Shown: positions 43,389 to 54,209, numbered from the stretch's first letter. The stretch: DNA of 64,000 nucleotides from Nitrospirillum amazonense (GCF_007828035.1 NZ_VITV01000009.1:214282-278281); one strand, 5' to 3'. Notes: generated by a model from the sequence alone, not told the origin. Made by a program: numbers and translations.

Positions 43389-44570
43389 ATGACGCTCACT
43401 ATTCCTAGGGTGGCCTTGGTGGCGACGCTGTCGGTGGCGGCGGTGGCGCTGGCCGGTTGCGGTGAGAAAAAGCAGGCGCCACCCCCGCAGGGGCCCATCT
43501 CGGTGGGCGTCGTCACCGTGACGCCGCAGCCCGTGACCCTGTCGACCGAGCTGACCGGCCGCACCTCCGCCTTTCGCGTGGCGGAGGTGCGGCCGCAGGT
43601 CAGCGGCGTCATCCTGAAGCGGCTGTTCACCGAGGGCGGCGAGGTCAAGGCCGGCCAGCAGCTGTACCAGATCGACCCCGCCCCCTATGAGGCGGCGCTG
43701 GCCAGCGCCAAGGCCAGCCTGGCCCAGGCCGAGGCCACCGTGAAGTCGGTCAAGGCCAAGGCGGAGCGCTACAGCGACCTGGTGACGGTCAACGCCGTAT
43801 CCAAGCAGGACTACGACGACATCACGGCCAGCCTGGCCACCGACCAGGCGGCGGTGGACGCCGCCCGGGCCCAGGTCAAGACGGCCCAGATCAACCTGGA
43901 CTACACCCGCGTCTATTCCCCCATCAGTGGCCGCGTCGGCCGGTCCACCGTGACGGAGGGCGCCCTGGTCACGGCCGACCAGACCACCGCGCTGGCCACC
44001 GTGCAGCAGCTGGACCCGATGTATGTCGATGTCACCCAGTCCAGCGTCGACCTGATGCGCTTGCGGCAGGAGATCGCCGCCGGCCATGTGAAGGGCGCCA
44101 CGGCGGGCGACGCGCCCATCAGCCTGCTGATCGACGGCCTGGGCGACAAGCCCTATGGCGAGCCCGGCCGCCTGCAGTTCGCTGATGTGACCGTGGACCA
44201 GACCACCGGCATGGTCACCCTGCGCGCCACCGTGCCCAACCCCAAGGCGGAACTTCTGCCGGGCCTGTTCGTGCGGGCGCGGGTGGAGGAGGGCGTGCGC
44301 GACCAGGCCATGCTGGTGCCCCAGCAGGCCGTGGTGCGTGGCGCCGACGGCGGCACCACCGTCTGGGTGGTGGGCCCGGACAACAAGGCCGCCATCCGCC
44401 CCGTTACCACCACCCAGGCCCAGGGTGACAAGTGGGTGGTGACCGGCGGCCTGAACGCCGGCGACCGCGTGGTGGTGGAGGGCCTGCAGCGCCTGCGCCC
44501 CGGCGCGGACGTCAAGGCGGACGAGGCCCAGCCCAAGGCGGCCGCCCCCGCCACCCCGCAGCCGCTGTAA
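43389..44570 (+). CDS. RND efflux adaptor lipoprotein, AcrA/MexA type
   Basis: 393-residue periplasmic adaptor anchored by a lipid: lipobox LAGC with Cys24. Lipoyl and hairpin parts are VSGVILKRLFTEGGEVKAGQ, YQIDPAPYEAALASAKASLA, YSDLVTVNAVSKQDYDD and the second lipoyl half YSPISGRVGRSTVTEGALV. The beta-barrel and membrane-proximal domains follow, ending in an Ala/Pro tail. These are the MexA/AcrA hallmarks. The ATG at 43389 follows GAAGAGG; an in-frame TTG lies just before it. First gene of a three-gene efflux operon. Confidence 0.95.
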   Translation: MTLTIPRVALVATLSVAAVALAGCGEKKQAPPPQGPISVGVVTVTPQPVTLSTELTGRTSAFRVAEVRPQVSGVILKRLFTEGGEVKAGQQLYQIDPAPYEAALASAKASLAQAEATVKSVKAKAERYSDLVTVNAVSKQDYDDITASLATDQAAVDAARAQVKTAQINLDYTRVYSPISGRVGRSTVTEGALVTADQTTALATVQQLDPMYVDVTQSSVDLMRLRQEIAAGHVKGATAGDAPISLLIDGLGDKPYGEPGRLQFADVTVDQTTGMVTLRATVPNPKAELLPGLFVRARVEEGVRDQAMLVPQQAVVRGADGGTTVWVVGPDNKAAIRPVTTTQAQGDKWVVTGGLNAGDRVVVEGLQRLRPGADVKADEAQPKAAAPATPQPL

Positions 44571-44585
44571 GGCAGGGCCATCCCC

Positions 44586-47500
44586 ATGTCCAAGTTCTTC
44601 ATCGACAGGCCCGTGTTCGCCTGGGTCATCGCCATCGTCATCATGATGGCGGGCGCGCTGGCCATCTACACCCTGCCCATTGAGCAGTTCCCCCGCATCG
44701 CCCCGCCGTCGGTGGCCATCACCACCACGTATCCGGGCGCGTCGGCCAAGACGCTGGAAGACACGGTCACCCAGGTGATCGAGCAGAAGATGAATGGCAT
44801 CGACCATCTTCGCTACATGTCCTCCACCAGCGACAGCTCGGGCAACGTCACCATCACCCTGACCTTCAACCCCGAGGCCGATCCCGACATCGCCCAGGTG
44901 CAGGTGCAGAACAAGCTGCAGTTGGCCACGCCGCTGCTGCCGACCGAGGTGCAGCAGCAGGGCGTGCAGGTCAGCAAGGCCACCAAGAACTTCCTGATGG
45001 TGCTGGCCTTCTATTCCCCCAGCGGTCAGCTGGGCGAAACGGAAATCGGCGACTTCGTCGCGTCCAACCTGCAGGATCCCATCAGCCGCGTCGACGGCGT
45101 GGGCGACATCACCCTGTTCGGTCCGCAGCACGCCATGCGCATCTGGCTGGACCCGAACAAGCTGGCCGCCGTGCAGATGACGGCAGCGGACGTGACCAGC
45201 GCCATCGGCGTACAGAACAAGGCCATTTCCGCCGGCCAGGTGGGCGGCCTGCCCGCCGTGAAGGGCCAGCAGCTGAATGCCACCATCATCGCCCAGACCC
45301 GCCTGGAGACGCCGGAGGAGTTTTCCAACATCATCCTGCGCGTGAACCAGGACGGATCGCAGGTGCGCCTGCGCGACGTGGCGCGGGTGGAGCTGGGCAG
45401 CAACAATTATGAGGTCGCGGCCCGCTTCAACGGCCACCCGGCCGCCGGCCTGGCCATCAAGCTGACCACGGGGGCCAACGCCCTGCAGGTGGAAAAGGCC
45501 ATCATCGCCAAGCTGGACGAGATGAAGCCCTTCTTCCCCGAGGGGCTCGAGGTCTCCTACCCCTACGACACGACGCCCTTCGTGCGCCTGTCCATCCATG
45601 ACGTGGTCGAGACGCTAGCCGAGGCCGTCGTCCTGGTCTTCATCGTCATGTTCGTCTTCCTGCAAAGCTGGCGCGCCACGCTGATCCCCACCATCGCCGT
45701 CCCGGTGGTGTTGCTGGGCACCTTCGGCGTGCTGTCGGCCTGCGGCTTCAGCATCAACACCCTGACCATGTTCGCCATGGTGCTGGCCATCGGCCTGCTG
45801 GTCGACGATGCCATTGTGGTGGTGGAGAACGTGGAGCGCGTGATGGCGGAAGAGGGGCTGTCCCCCCGCGAGGCCACGCGCAAGTCCATGGGCCAGATCA
45901 CCGGCGCCCTGGTGGGCATCGCCATGGTGCTGTCGGCCGTGTTCGTGCCCATGGCCTTCTTCTCCGGCTCCACCGGCGCCATCTACCGCCAGTTCTCGCT
46001 GACCATCGTGTCGGCCATGGGCCTGTCGGTGCTGGTGGCCCTGATCCTGACCCCGGCCCTGTGCGCCACCCTGCTGAAGCCCGCGGCCCATCATGGCGGC
46101 GGCGCCGTGGAGAGCGGCCCCTTCGGCTGGTTCAACCGCGGCTTCAACCGCACCAGCGAGGCCTACGGCCGCGCGGTGGGCCATGTCAGCCGGCGCACGC
46201 TGCGCTATCTGCTGGTCTATGGCGTCATCGTCGTGGGCTTGGTGCTGCTGTTCGTGCGCCTGCCCACCGCCTTCCTGCCGGACGAGGACCAGGGCTTCCT
46301 GTTCGTCCAGGCCTCCACCCCGCCCGGCGCCACCGCCGAGCGCACGCTGGCCGCCGCCAAGGCCATGGAGAAGCACTTCCTGGAAGACGAAAAGGATAAC
46401 GTGAAGGGCCTGTTCACGGTGGTGGGCTTCAGCTTCGCCGGCCGCGGCCAGAATTCCGCCTTCGCCTTCGTGAACCTGCGCGACTGGTCGGAGCGGACCA
46501 AGCCGGAGCAGCGGGCCAGCGCCATCGCCCAACGCGCCATGATGAAGCTGGCGGCCTACCGCGACGCCTCGATCTACACCCTGACGCCGCCCGCCGTGCT
46601 GGAACTGGGCAACGCCACCGGCTTCGATTTCGAACTGGTGGACCGGGCCAGCCTGGGCCATGAGAAGCTGATGGCCGCGCGCAACCAGCTGCTGGGCATG
46701 GCGGCGCAGAACCCCATCCTGGCGCAAGTCCGCCCCAACGGGCTGGAGGACGTGCCGCAGCTGCGCGTCAAGGTCGACCAGACCAAGGCGGAGGCGCTGG
46801 GCCTGTCCATCAGCGACATCAACACCACGCTCAGCACCGCCTGGGGCTCGGCCTACGTCAACGACTTCATCGACAAGGGTCGCGTCAAGAAGGTCTACGC
46901 CCAGGCGGACGCGCCCTTCCGCATGCTGCCCGGCGACATCAGCCGCTGGTATGTGCGCGGGTCGGCCAACCAGATGGTGCCCTTCTCCACCTTCACCAAC
47001 GCCTATTGGGAATACGGCTCACCCCAGCTGGAGCGCTACAACGGCGTGTCGTCGCGCGACATCCAGGGCGTGCCCGCCCCCGGTCACACCACCGGCCAGG
47101 CCATGGCGGAGATGGAAAAGCTGGCGGCCAAGCTGCCGACGGGCTTCGGCTTCGAATGGACGGGCCTGTCGTACGAGGAACGGCTGGCCGGCTCGCAGGC
47201 CCCCGCCCTCTACGGCATTTCCCTGGCCATCGTCTTCCTCTGCCTGGCGGCCCTGTATGAAAGCTGGTCCATCCCCTTCGCGGTCATGCTGGTGGTGCCC
47301 CTGGGCGTCATCGGCGCGGTGCTGGCGGCCACGCTGCGGGGCCTCAGCAACGACGTCTACTTTCAGGTGGGCCTGCTGACGACCATCGGGCTGGCCGCCA
47401 AGAACGCCATCCTGATCGTGGAGTTCGCCAAGGAACAGTACGAGGCCGGGCATGAGCTGATCGACGCGGTGACTATCGCCGCCAAGCAGCGCCTGCGCCC

Positions 47501-47762
47501 GATCCTGATGACGTCCTTCGCCTTCATCCTGGGCGTGCTGCCGCTGGCTGTGGCCAACGGCGCCGGCTCGGGCGGGCAGAACGCCATCGGCGTGGGCGTG
47601 ATGGGCGGCATGCTGTCGGCTACCTTCCTCGCCATCTTCTTCGTTCCCGTCTTCTTCGTCTCGGTCCTTCGGCGCTTCGGCAAGCGGCCCGCCCCCGGCA
47701 CCCCCGCCTCGGGCACGCCCGCTCCCGCCACCCCGGGGCACGACACCGCAGGACATCCGTGA
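44586..47762 (+). CDS. RND multidrug efflux pump, AcrB/MexB type
   Basis: 1058-residue inner-membrane drug/proton antiporter. N-terminus [20 protein letters not shown] is classic for AcrB homologues. TM4 relay aspartates in [20 protein letters not shown], followed by [19 protein letters not shown], and a second half with [18 protein letters not shown], the pore segment [16 protein letters not shown] and [20 protein letters not shown]. The C-terminus is a Pro/Ala/Thr/Gly tail. It starts 15 bases after the adaptor, and its stop overlaps the channel gene (TGATG). Confidence 0.96.
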   Translation: MSKFFIDRPVFAWVIAIVIMMAGALAIYTLPIEQFPRIAPPSVAITTTYPGASAKTLEDTVTQVIEQKMNGIDHLRYMSSTSDSSGNVTITLTFNPEADPDIAQVQVQNKLQLATPLLPTEVQQQGVQVSKATKNFLMVLAFYSPSGQLGETEIGDFVASNLQDPISRVDGVGDITLFGPQHAMRIWLDPNKLAAVQMTAADVTSAIGVQNKAISAGQVGGLPAVKGQQLNATIIAQTRLETPEEFSNIILRVNQDGSQVRLRDVARVELGSNNYEVAARFNGHPAAGLAIKLTTGANALQVEKAIIAKLDEMKPFFPEGLEVSYPYDTTPFVRLSIHDVVETLAEAVVLVFIVMFVFLQSWRATLIPTIAVPVVLLGTFGVLSACGFSINTLTMFAMVLAIGLLVDDAIVVVENVERVMAEEGLSPREATRKSMGQITGALVGIAMVLSAVFVPMAFFSGSTGAIYRQFSLTIVSAMGLSVLVALILTPALCATLLKPAAHHGGGAVESGPFGWFNRGFNRTSEAYGRAVGHVSRRTLRYLLVYGVIVVGLVLLFVRLPTAFLPDEDQGFLFVQASTPPGATAERTLAAAKAMEKHFLEDEKDNVKGLFTVVGFSFAGRGQNSAFAFVNLRDWSERTKPEQRASAIAQRAMMKLAAYRDASIYTLTPPAVLELGNATGFDFELVDRASLGHEKLMAARNQLLGMAAQNPILAQVRPNGLEDVPQLRVKVDQTKAEALGLSISDINTTLSTAWGSAYVNDFIDKGRVKKVYAQADAPFRMLPGDISRWYVRGSANQMVPFSTFTNAYWEYGSPQLERYNGVSSRDIQGVPAPGHTTGQAMAEMEKLAAKLPTGFGFEWTGLSYEERLAGSQAPALYGISLAIVFLCLAALYESWSIPFAVMLVVPLGVIGAVLAATLRGLSNDVYFQVGLLTTIGLAAKNAILIVEFAKEQYEAGHELIDAVTIAAKQRLRPILMTSFAFILGVLPLAVANGAGSGGQNAIGVGVMGGMLSATFLAIFFVPVFFVSVLRRFGKRPAPGTPASGTPAPATPGHDTAGHP

Positions 47763-49264
47763 TGACCGTGTTTTCGACCCCCAAGCGCATCGCGGCCATC
47801 ACCGCCCTGCTGCTGACCACCGCGTCCCTGGGCGCCTGTTCCCTGGCGCCGGACTACACCCGGCCGGGCAGCCCCGTCCCCAACGCCTGGCCCACCGGGC
47901 CGGCGTATGAGGCGGCGGGCGCGCAAGGGACCACCGAGTCCTCTCCCCCACAGGGTCTCGACAGCTGGAAGGCCGTGTTCCGCGGCCCCCGGCTGCAGGC
48001 CCTGATCCAGAAGTCGCTGGATAACAACCGCGACCTGCGCGTGGCCCTGCTGAACATCGAGGTGGCGCGGGCGACATACCGGGTCCAGGACGCGGCCACC
48101 CTGCCCCAGCTGAACGTGAGCGGCAGCACCACCCGCGCCCGCACGCCCATCTCCGCCCTGGGCGCCCAGGGGGCGTCCGCAGGCGCGGCCGGATCCGGCA
48201 CCAAGGGCGTCACCTACAATTCCAGCCAGGTCCAGGTGGGTGTCACCTCATATGAGCTGGACCTGTTCGGCCGGGTGCACAGCCTGTCGCAGCAGGCACT
48301 GGAACAGTACCTGGCGACCACGGAGGCCACGGCCGGCACCCGCCTGTCCCTGATCGCGGAGGTGGCCAACGCCTACCTGACCCTGGTGTCGGATCGCCAG
48401 CTGCTGGCCCTGACCCAGGACACGCTGAAGGCCCAGCAGGCGACGTACGACCGCAACAAGCGCATGTTCGATCGGGGCAGCAGCTCCGCCCTGGATCTGG
48501 CGCAGTCGCAGACGGCCGTGGACACCGCCCGCGCCAATCTGGAGCAATACACCCGGCAGGTGGCCCAGGACCGTAACGCCCTGGAACTGCTGGTGGGGAC
48601 GCCCCTGTCCGACGCGGAGATCGAGGGCGCCAGCCTGGACGATCAGGACGTGCTGGGCGACCTGCCGGCGGGCCTACCGGCCGACCTGATGCTGCGCCGC
48701 CCGGACATCCGCCAGGCGGAACACACGCTGAAGGCCGCCAACGCCAACATCGGCGCCGCCCGCGCAGCCTTCTTCCCCCAGATCACGCTGACCGGCAGCT
48801 ACGGCACCGCCAGCGCCGGCCTGACCGACCTGTTCGCGCCGGGCAGCAGCGCCTGGAGCTTCGGCCCCAGCGTCAGCCTGCCCATCTTCGACAACGGGAA
48901 GAACCAGGCCAACCTGGACATCGCCAAGGCCGACCGCGACATCGACGTCGCCAACTACGAGAAGGCGGTGCAGACCGCCTTCCGCGAGGTGTCGGACGCG
49001 CTGGCTGCGCGGGGCACCCTGGACCGCCAGCTGGCGGCCCAGACGTCGCTGGTGAAGTCCAGCCAACTGACCTACGACCTGTCGACCAAGCGGTACGACC
49101 GCGGCATTGACAGCTTCCTGAGCGTGCTGGACGCGCAGCGCAGCCTGTACAGCGCCCAGCAGACCCGGATCGCCGTGCAGCTGTCGCTACTGGAAAACCG
49201 GGTCAGCCTGTTCAAGGTGCTGGGCGGGTCGGAGACGGTGCCGGCTGAGACGTCCGCCAACTGA
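47762..49264 (+). CDS. Outer-membrane efflux channel, OprM/NodT family
   Basis: 500-residue TolC-like lipoprotein. Lipobox LGAC with Cys26, then LAPDYTRPGSPVP, the usual NodT/OprM start. Two structural repeats are seen: SLDNNRDLRVALLNIEVARA / QVQVGVTSYELDLFGRVHSL and AEHTLKAANANIGAARAAFF / FGPSVSLPIFDNGKNQANLD. A near C-terminal YDLSTKRYDRGIDSFLSVLD follows. The ATG overlaps the pump stop codon; a GTG three bases earlier is possible. It completes the tripartite efflux system with its own channel. Confidence 0.95.
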   Translation: MTVFSTPKRIAAITALLLTTASLGACSLAPDYTRPGSPVPNAWPTGPAYEAAGAQGTTESSPPQGLDSWKAVFRGPRLQALIQKSLDNNRDLRVALLNIEVARATYRVQDAATLPQLNVSGSTTRARTPISALGAQGASAGAAGSGTKGVTYNSSQVQVGVTSYELDLFGRVHSLSQQALEQYLATTEATAGTRLSLIAEVANAYLTLVSDRQLLALTQDTLKAQQATYDRNKRMFDRGSSSALDLAQSQTAVDTARANLEQYTRQVAQDRNALELLVGTPLSDAEIEGASLDDQDVLGDLPAGLPADLMLRRPDIRQAEHTLKAANANIGAARAAFFPQITLTGSYGTASAGLTDLFAPGSSAWSFGPSVSLPIFDNGKNQANLDIAKADRDIDVANYEKAVQTAFREVSDALAARGTLDRQLAAQTSLVKSSQLTYDLSTKRYDRGIDSFLSVLDAQRSLYSAQQTRIAVQLSLLENRVSLFKVLGGSETVPAETSAN

Positions 49265-49271
49265 ACCAGCC

Positions 49272-49306
49272 GGAAGGGCCGCCCGGCACAGGCCGAGCGC
49301 CCTTCC
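49272..49306. terminator. Hairpin between convergent genes
   Basis: GGAAGGGC (49272-49279) and GCCCTTCC (49299-49306), perfect 8-bp arms with a 19-base GC-rich loop, between the channel gene and the convergent DUF885 gene. No T-tract; it may work with Rho or not at all. Confidence 0.45.
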
Positions 49307-49327
49307 CTGGCTCACGCCGACTGGGGC

Positions 49328-51181
49328 TCACGCCGCCTTGCGTGCCGTGATGTAGTCCTGGATGACCAGGGATAGCACGTCCAGCGGCATGCTGCCGGAG
49401 GAAAGGCCGGCGTGGTGGAACTCGCGGATGTCGAACTTCGGCCCCAGTTCCTTTTTCGCCTGGTCGCGCAGGCGCACCCACATGGTATGGCCGATCTTGT
49501 AGCTGCAGGCCTGGCCCGGCCAGGCGCAGTAGCGGTCGGTCTCCCGCGTCATGGCGCTTTCGGTGTCGCCCGTCAGGTCCACCATGTATTTGACCGCCTG
49601 TTCCCGCGTCCACCGCTTGTGGTGCATGCCGGTGTCGATGACGCAGCGGCCTGCGCGGAACAGCAGGAACTTCAGGTAGCCGATGCGCCCCATGGGCTCC
49701 TTCTCGTACATGCCCATCTCATCGGCCAGCTGCTCGGCATACAGGGCCCAGCCCTCGCCGTAGCCGGAGAAGAACATGTTGGAGCGGTAGCGGGGAATAC
49801 CCGCCGTCTCCTGCGCCAGGGCCACCTGCAGGTGATGGCCGGGGATGCCCTCATGGTAAAGGGTGGAGGGCAGCGCCCATTTGGGCCATTCGCCGGTGTC
49901 GTGCAGATTGAAGTAGATGGTGGCAGGCCGCTTGCCGTCCAGCGAGGGCGACTGGTAATAGGCCAGCGGCGCGCCGGCGTCGATCTGGGCCGGCACCGGC
50001 TTCACCTCCGCCTTGGCTTTGGGCAGGGTGGAGAAGTATTGGGGCAGGTGGCTGACCACGTCGGCAAGGCGCACGCCCAGGTCGGCGATCAGCTGAGCCT
50101 TGCCCTCCTCCGTCTTCGGGTAGAAGGAGGCGGGGTCCTGGTACAGCGCCTTGATGCGCTGGCCCACCGTGCCCTTTGTCAGGCCCTGCGCCTTCAGCAC
50201 GGCGTCCAGGCGGGCGGTGATCTCCCGGCCCTGGTCCAGGCCGATGTTGTGCACCTCGTCCGGCGACAGGGTGGTGGTGGTGTTGGCGCGCAGGCCGTCG
50301 ACATACCAGGCGTCGCCGTCCTTGACGTGCCAGACGCCGGCGTGGTGCGTCGCCTGCCGGCGCGCGGCCTCCACCGCCGCGATCTGACGGTCCAGGGCGG
50401 GCAGCACCTTGGATGTGTAGATGCCGGCGGCACGGGCGGCCCAGTCGCCCTCGATGCCCTTGGCCTTGGCGCGCTTGGCAACGGATGATACCAGGTCCGA
50501 CTTGTCCGCATCGACGCGCAGGGCGCGCATCTGGGTCAGGGTCGTGTCCAGCAGGAAATCCGGCGCCACCACGCCCGCGCCCCGGTCATGGTCCAGACGC
50601 TCAGTATCCTGGTCCAGCGCGGTGGCGAAGGCCTCCAGCCGCGAAAGATAGGCCTCGGCATCGTCCTGGGTGGCGATGGGGTGCTTGGTGTCCAGGAAGG
50701 TGGGCGTGGACTGGTAGCAGCCGGTCAATTGGCTGATGGCATAGGGGGACCGTTCGCCCGGCCGGCCGAAGTCGAAGCGCTTGTAGGTTTCCAGCCGATT
50801 GGACAGGACGTAGGCCACGCAATCGTAATTCACGGCGTCGATGCCGCTCAGGCTGCGGCGGTCGATGCCCGCCAGGCGGCGCATCTGGCTGGCGGCGGCC
50901 TCACGCTCCACCGCTTGGCCGGCGGCCGAGCGGTCGCCCAGGCGGCTGCGCAGTCCCGCCAGGTCACCCGTGTCCAGGCCCAGATTGGTCGCGGCCTCGG
51001 GCCGGCGCCGCAAATCCTCCTGGAAGAAGGTTTCCAGCAAGGCGGTCAGGGAGGCGCCGGCACCGGACGGAGTGCCGGAGGGGGCGCCAATGGGGGTGGA
51101 AGCTTGCGCCCACGCGGGCAAGGCTGCGGACAAGGCGACGGCAGCGGAACTGCCGGCCAGGAACTGGCGACGATTGACCAT
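49328..51181 (-). CDS. Tat-exported DUF885-family putative zinc peptidase
   Basis: 617 residues. Tat signal NRRQFLAGSSAAVALSAALP, cleavage after AWA. The body matches the DUF885 family: EDLRRRPEAATNLGLDTGDL near the start, repeated helical blocks, YYQSPSLDGKRPATIYFNLH and the zinc-type motif HEGIPGHHLQ near residues 440-450 with a downstream SGYGEGWALYAEQLADEMGM supplying the third ligand (Glu). The family has the gluzincin layout and is thought to be carboxypeptidase-like, but substrates are poorly known. The start at 51181 has GGGAGAG 5 bases upstream; an open frame to 51442 is not used in this call. Confidence 0.88.
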   Translation of the reverse strand: MVNRRQFLAGSSAAVALSAALPAWAQASTPIGAPSGTPSGAGASLTALLETFFQEDLRRRPEAATNLGLDTGDLAGLRSRLGDRSAAGQAVEREAAASQMRRLAGIDRRSLSGIDAVNYDCVAYVLSNRLETYKRFDFGRPGERSPYAISQLTGCYQSTPTFLDTKHPIATQDDAEAYLSRLEAFATALDQDTERLDHDRGAGVVAPDFLLDTTLTQMRALRVDADKSDLVSSVAKRAKAKGIEGDWAARAAGIYTSKVLPALDRQIAAVEAARRQATHHAGVWHVKDGDAWYVDGLRANTTTTLSPDEVHNIGLDQGREITARLDAVLKAQGLTKGTVGQRIKALYQDPASFYPKTEEGKAQLIADLGVRLADVVSHLPQYFSTLPKAKAEVKPVPAQIDAGAPLAYYQSPSLDGKRPATIYFNLHDTGEWPKWALPSTLYHEGIPGHHLQVALAQETAGIPRYRSNMFFSGYGEGWALYAEQLADEMGMYEKEPMGRIGYLKFLLFRAGRCVIDTGMHHKRWTREQAVKYMVDLTGDTESAMTRETDRYCAWPGQACSYKIGHTMWVRLRDQAKKELGPKFDIREFHHAGLSSGSMPLDVLSLVIQDYITARKAA

Positions 51182-51509
51182 GGAACTCTCCCAACGCGTA
51201 TGCCCCTGTTTTGGGGAGAGTATGCGCAAATTTTTGATGGATGAAAGCCGGGCCCCGCCATCAAACAGGCCGACCCTCCGTTCCGCGGCCGGCTGACCGG
51301 CTATATCCATTGTAAATTGTTTGCCGACTAACCCACCACCACCGCTGGCGTCAACCGGCCGCCGGGCATGGTGCCGAATCGGCCCGGCAGCCGAAAATGG
51401 ACCTCGTGCGCCGGCCGCCCCCTCCAAAGCCCGCGCCGGCATTAGCCGTCATAGCCTTGAAACCATTCGCGGTTAAGCCTGGGCCCGAACTTTCGAGGAC
51501 GCCATTCCC
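51182..51509. other. Divergent intergenic region with no identified element
   Basis: 328 bases between the DUF885 gene (minus) and the PI-PLC-like gene (plus). A short A/T-rich stretch near 51301-51325 is a reasonable promoter location. No hairpin, dyad or ORF with a ribosome-binding site was convincing. Confidence 0.4.
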
Positions 51510-52625
51510 ATGCCTTTCCCCCGTCTGCTGCCCCTGACCATCGCCGTCCTGGGCCTCACCGCCTGCGCCACCAGGGCGCCGGAGAACGCCATCGCCATGA
51601 ACCAGATCCAGGTCATTGGCACCCACAACAGCTATCACGCCGGGATCGCGCCCAACGAGGCGGTGTTGTGGAAGAAAACCCATCCCCAGCAGTACGCCGC
51701 CCTGGATTACCACCACCAGCCCCTCGCGGCGCAGCTGTCGGCCGGGGTGCGCCAGGTGGAACTGGACATCTACGCCGACAGCAAGGGCGGGCTTTACGCC
51801 CATCCCGCCGGGCCTGGCCTTGTGACGAAGGCCGGCCTGCCGGCCGACCCGCCGTTCGACCCCGATCACGTCATGGACAAGCCGGGCTTCAAGGTCATGC
51901 ACATGGAGGATGTGGACTACCGCAGCACCTGCCAGCCCTTCACCGCGTGCCTGGCCGACATCCGCGCCTGGTCGCGGGCCCATCCCGGCCATGTTCCCAT
52001 CTTCATCCTGATCGAGACCAAGGAGGAGGCGCTGACCCTGCCCTTCCCCACCGTGACGCCGGAGGCGCTGACACCGGCCAGCCTGGACGCCCTGGACCGG
52101 GAGATCCTGTCGGTGTTCAAGGCGGGTGAGATCATCACCCCCGACGGGGTGCGGGGCGATGCCGCGACCCTGAACGCCGCCATCCGGACGCGCGGCTGGC
52201 CCAGCCTGGAGGCGGCGCGGGGCAAGGTCGTCTTCCTGCTGGACCAGAGGAAGGTCACCGCCCGTTACCTGGAAGGCCATCCCGGCCTGAAGGGCCGCGT
52301 CGCCTTCACCAACGCCCAGCCCGGCGATGCCGACGCCGCCTTCATCGAAATGAACGATGGCCCGGGCGACACCATCACCGCCCTGGTGCGCCAGGGTTAC
52401 CTGGTCCGCACCCGGTCCGATGCCGACACCAAGGAAGCGCGGGCCAACGACACCCGCCGCCGCGACATGGCGCTGGGCAGCGGGGCGCAGATCATCAGCA
52501 CGGACTATCCGGCCTCGGAACCGGCCGGCACCGGTTTCGCCGTCAGCCTGCCGGGTGGGGCCGTCGCACGCTGCAACCCGGTGACGGCGGGCGATGGGTG
52601 CGGGGTGGGGCCGCTGGACCGGTAG
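51510..52625 (+). CDS. Lipoprotein PI-PLC-like phosphodiesterase
   Basis: 371 residues with a lipoprotein signal (lipobox LTAC, Cys19). The body is a phosphatidylinositol-specific phospholipase C-like barrel of the Ca2+-dependent bacterial group: IGTHNSYH with the first catalytic His39, LSAGVRQVELDIYADSKGG with metal-ligand Glu/Asp, FKVMHMEDVDY with the second His, IFILIETKEEA, and FLLDQRK. It should cleave a phosphodiester of a phospho-lipid or related polar head group in the periplasm or at the surface. It is followed 77 bases later by an M20 hydrolase; they may be co-transcribed. Confidence 0.85.
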   Translation: MPFPRLLPLTIAVLGLTACATRAPENAIAMNQIQVIGTHNSYHAGIAPNEAVLWKKTHPQQYAALDYHHQPLAAQLSAGVRQVELDIYADSKGGLYAHPAGPGLVTKAGLPADPPFDPDHVMDKPGFKVMHMEDVDYRSTCQPFTACLADIRAWSRAHPGHVPIFILIETKEEALTLPFPTVTPEALTPASLDALDREILSVFKAGEIITPDGVRGDAATLNAAIRTRGWPSLEAARGKVVFLLDQRKVTARYLEGHPGLKGRVAFTNAQPGDADAAFIEMNDGPGDTITALVRQGYLVRTRSDADTKEARANDTRRRDMALGSGAQIISTDYPASEPAGTGFAVSLPGGAVARCNPVTAGDGCGVGPLDR

Positions 52626-52702
52626 GGACCGGAGGCCGCTTGCCAGCGCCTGAAACCCTTCTCTATTCTTCCACGCACAATAAACGTTGGAAGCGGCAGG
52701 CG

Positions 52703-54154
52703 ATGAAGAAGACGAGCAGATGGGCGGCGTTGGCATTGGGCACGGCGCTGAGCCTTCCCCTGGGAAGTGCCGCCGGCGCGGCGGAGGCCGCAAAGCAGGA
52801 AGGTATTAAGGTCGATCTGACCCGGCCCGACTGGGTGGCCTTCCGCAACCTGTACCAGCAGTTGGTGCAAACCAACACCACGCTGTCGGCCGGCAGCTGC
52901 ACGACGGCGGCGCAGAACATCGCGAACCGGCTGGTCGCCATCGGCTTGAAGAAAAGTGATGTGCGCGTGCTGGTGCCGGATGGCCGGCCCAAGGATGGCG
53001 CGCTGGCAGCGGTGCTTCCCGGCACGGACAAGGCGGCCAAGCCGCTTTTGCTGTTGGCCCACATCGACGTGGTGGAGGCCAAGCGTGAGGACTGGCAGCG
53101 CGATCCCTTCACCCTGGTGGAGGAGAACGGCTATTTCTACGGGCGCGGCAGCAGCGACGACAAGGCCATGGCCGCCGTCTTCGCCGATCTGCTGATCCGC
53201 CTGCGCCAGGAAGGCTTCCGGCCCAAGCGCGACATCAAGCTGGCGCTGACCTGCGGCGAGGAGACCAGCGACACCTTCGACGGCGTGGCCTACCTGCTGG
53301 CCCACAACCGCGACGCGGTGGACGCCGAATTCGCCCTGAACGAAGGGGCCGGCGGCAGGCTGGACAAGGACGGCAAGTACCTGGCCCTGGAGATCCAGGC
53401 GGGGGAGAAGGTCTACCAGGACTTCACGCTGGAGACGACCAACCCCGGCGGCCACAGCTCCCGGCCCAGCAAGGACAACGCCATCTATCACCTGGCGGCG
53501 GGCCTGAACCGGCTGGCGGCCTTCGACTTCCCGGTGGCGCTGAACCCGGTGACCAAGGCCTATTTCACCGCCCTGTCCCCGGTCATCGGCGGGCCGGTGG
53601 GAGCCGACATGGCCGCCATCACCAAGGACAACCCCGACCCGGCAGCCATCGCGCGCATCAGCCAGGACGCCGGCTGGAACAGCACGCTGCGCACCACCTG
53701 CGTCGCCACCATGGTAAATGCCGGCCACGCGCCCAACGCCCTGCCCCAGCACGCCCAGGCCAACGTCAACTGCCGCATCCTGCCGGGGCAGCCCCTGGAG
53801 GACGTGCGCCAGACCCTGGTTAAGGTGCTGGACGATCCCGCCATCAAGGTGACGGCGGTGGGCGAACCCAGCCCAGTCTCCCCTCCCCCGGCCCTGACGC
53901 CCACGGTCCTGGACCCGGTCAAGGAGGTGGCGGCCAAGATGTGGCCGGGCGTGCCGGTGGTGCCCACCCAGTCCACCGGCGCCACCGACGGCCGCTTCCT
54001 GAACGCCGCCGGCATCGCCACCTACGGCCTCAGCGGCATGTTCCGCGACCCGGACGGCAGTGGGGTGCACGGCCTGAACGAACGCATCCGCGTGCGGTCG
54101 CTCTATGAGGGGCGGGAGTTTCTGTACGCCGTGGTGAAGAAGTACGCGGGGTGA
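52703..54154 (+). CDS. Secreted M20-family metallopeptidase
   Basis: 483 residues with a Sec signal (RWAALALGTALSLPLGSAAG). Di-zinc M20 motifs in order: LLLAHIDVVEAKREDW (His and Asp), GRGSSDDKAMAAVF (bridging Asp), CGEETSD with the catalytic Glu, then the lid domain (TTNPGGHSSRPSKDNAIYHL) and the terminal GLSGMFRDPDGSGVHGLNER with the last His ligand. The product is probably a peptidase or aminoacylase exported to the periplasm. The ATG at 52703 has GGCAGG just upstream and gives the signal peptide. Last gene before the low-GC island. Confidence 0.9.
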   Translation: MKKTSRWAALALGTALSLPLGSAAGAAEAAKQEGIKVDLTRPDWVAFRNLYQQLVQTNTTLSAGSCTTAAQNIANRLVAIGLKKSDVRVLVPDGRPKDGALAAVLPGTDKAAKPLLLLAHIDVVEAKREDWQRDPFTLVEENGYFYGRGSSDDKAMAAVFADLLIRLRQEGFRPKRDIKLALTCGEETSDTFDGVAYLLAHNRDAVDAEFALNEGAGGRLDKDGKYLALEIQAGEKVYQDFTLETTNPGGHSSRPSKDNAIYHLAAGLNRLAAFDFPVALNPVTKAYFTALSPVIGGPVGADMAAITKDNPDPAAIARISQDAGWNSTLRTTCVATMVNAGHAPNALPQHAQANVNCRILPGQPLEDVRQTLVKVLDDPAIKVTAVGEPSPVSPPPALTPTVLDPVKEVAAKMWPGVPVVPTQSTGATDGRFLNAAGIATYGLSGMFRDPDGSGVHGLNERIRVRSLYEGREFLYAVVKKYAG

Positions 54155-54162
54155 GGAGCTAT

Positions 54163-54209
54163 CCGTGAATAATTACACGCCCGATCAGGAGCTTAGTGAT
54201 TATTCACGG
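54163..54209. repeat. Long inverted repeat at the left edge of the low-GC island
   Basis: CCGTGAATAATTAC (54163-54176) and GTGATTATTCACGG (54196-54209); 13 of 14 pairs are Watson-Crick and one is G-T, with a 19-base centre. It starts 9 bases after the M20 stop codon, exactly where base composition drops. It could be a terminator without a T-tract, an operator, or a scar of the insertion boundary. Confidence 0.55.

Noticed and set aside
43170..45599. 809-codon minus-strand open frame opposite the efflux adaptor and pump
   Set aside because: Antisense shadow; the plus strand encodes intact AcrA- and AcrB-type proteins.
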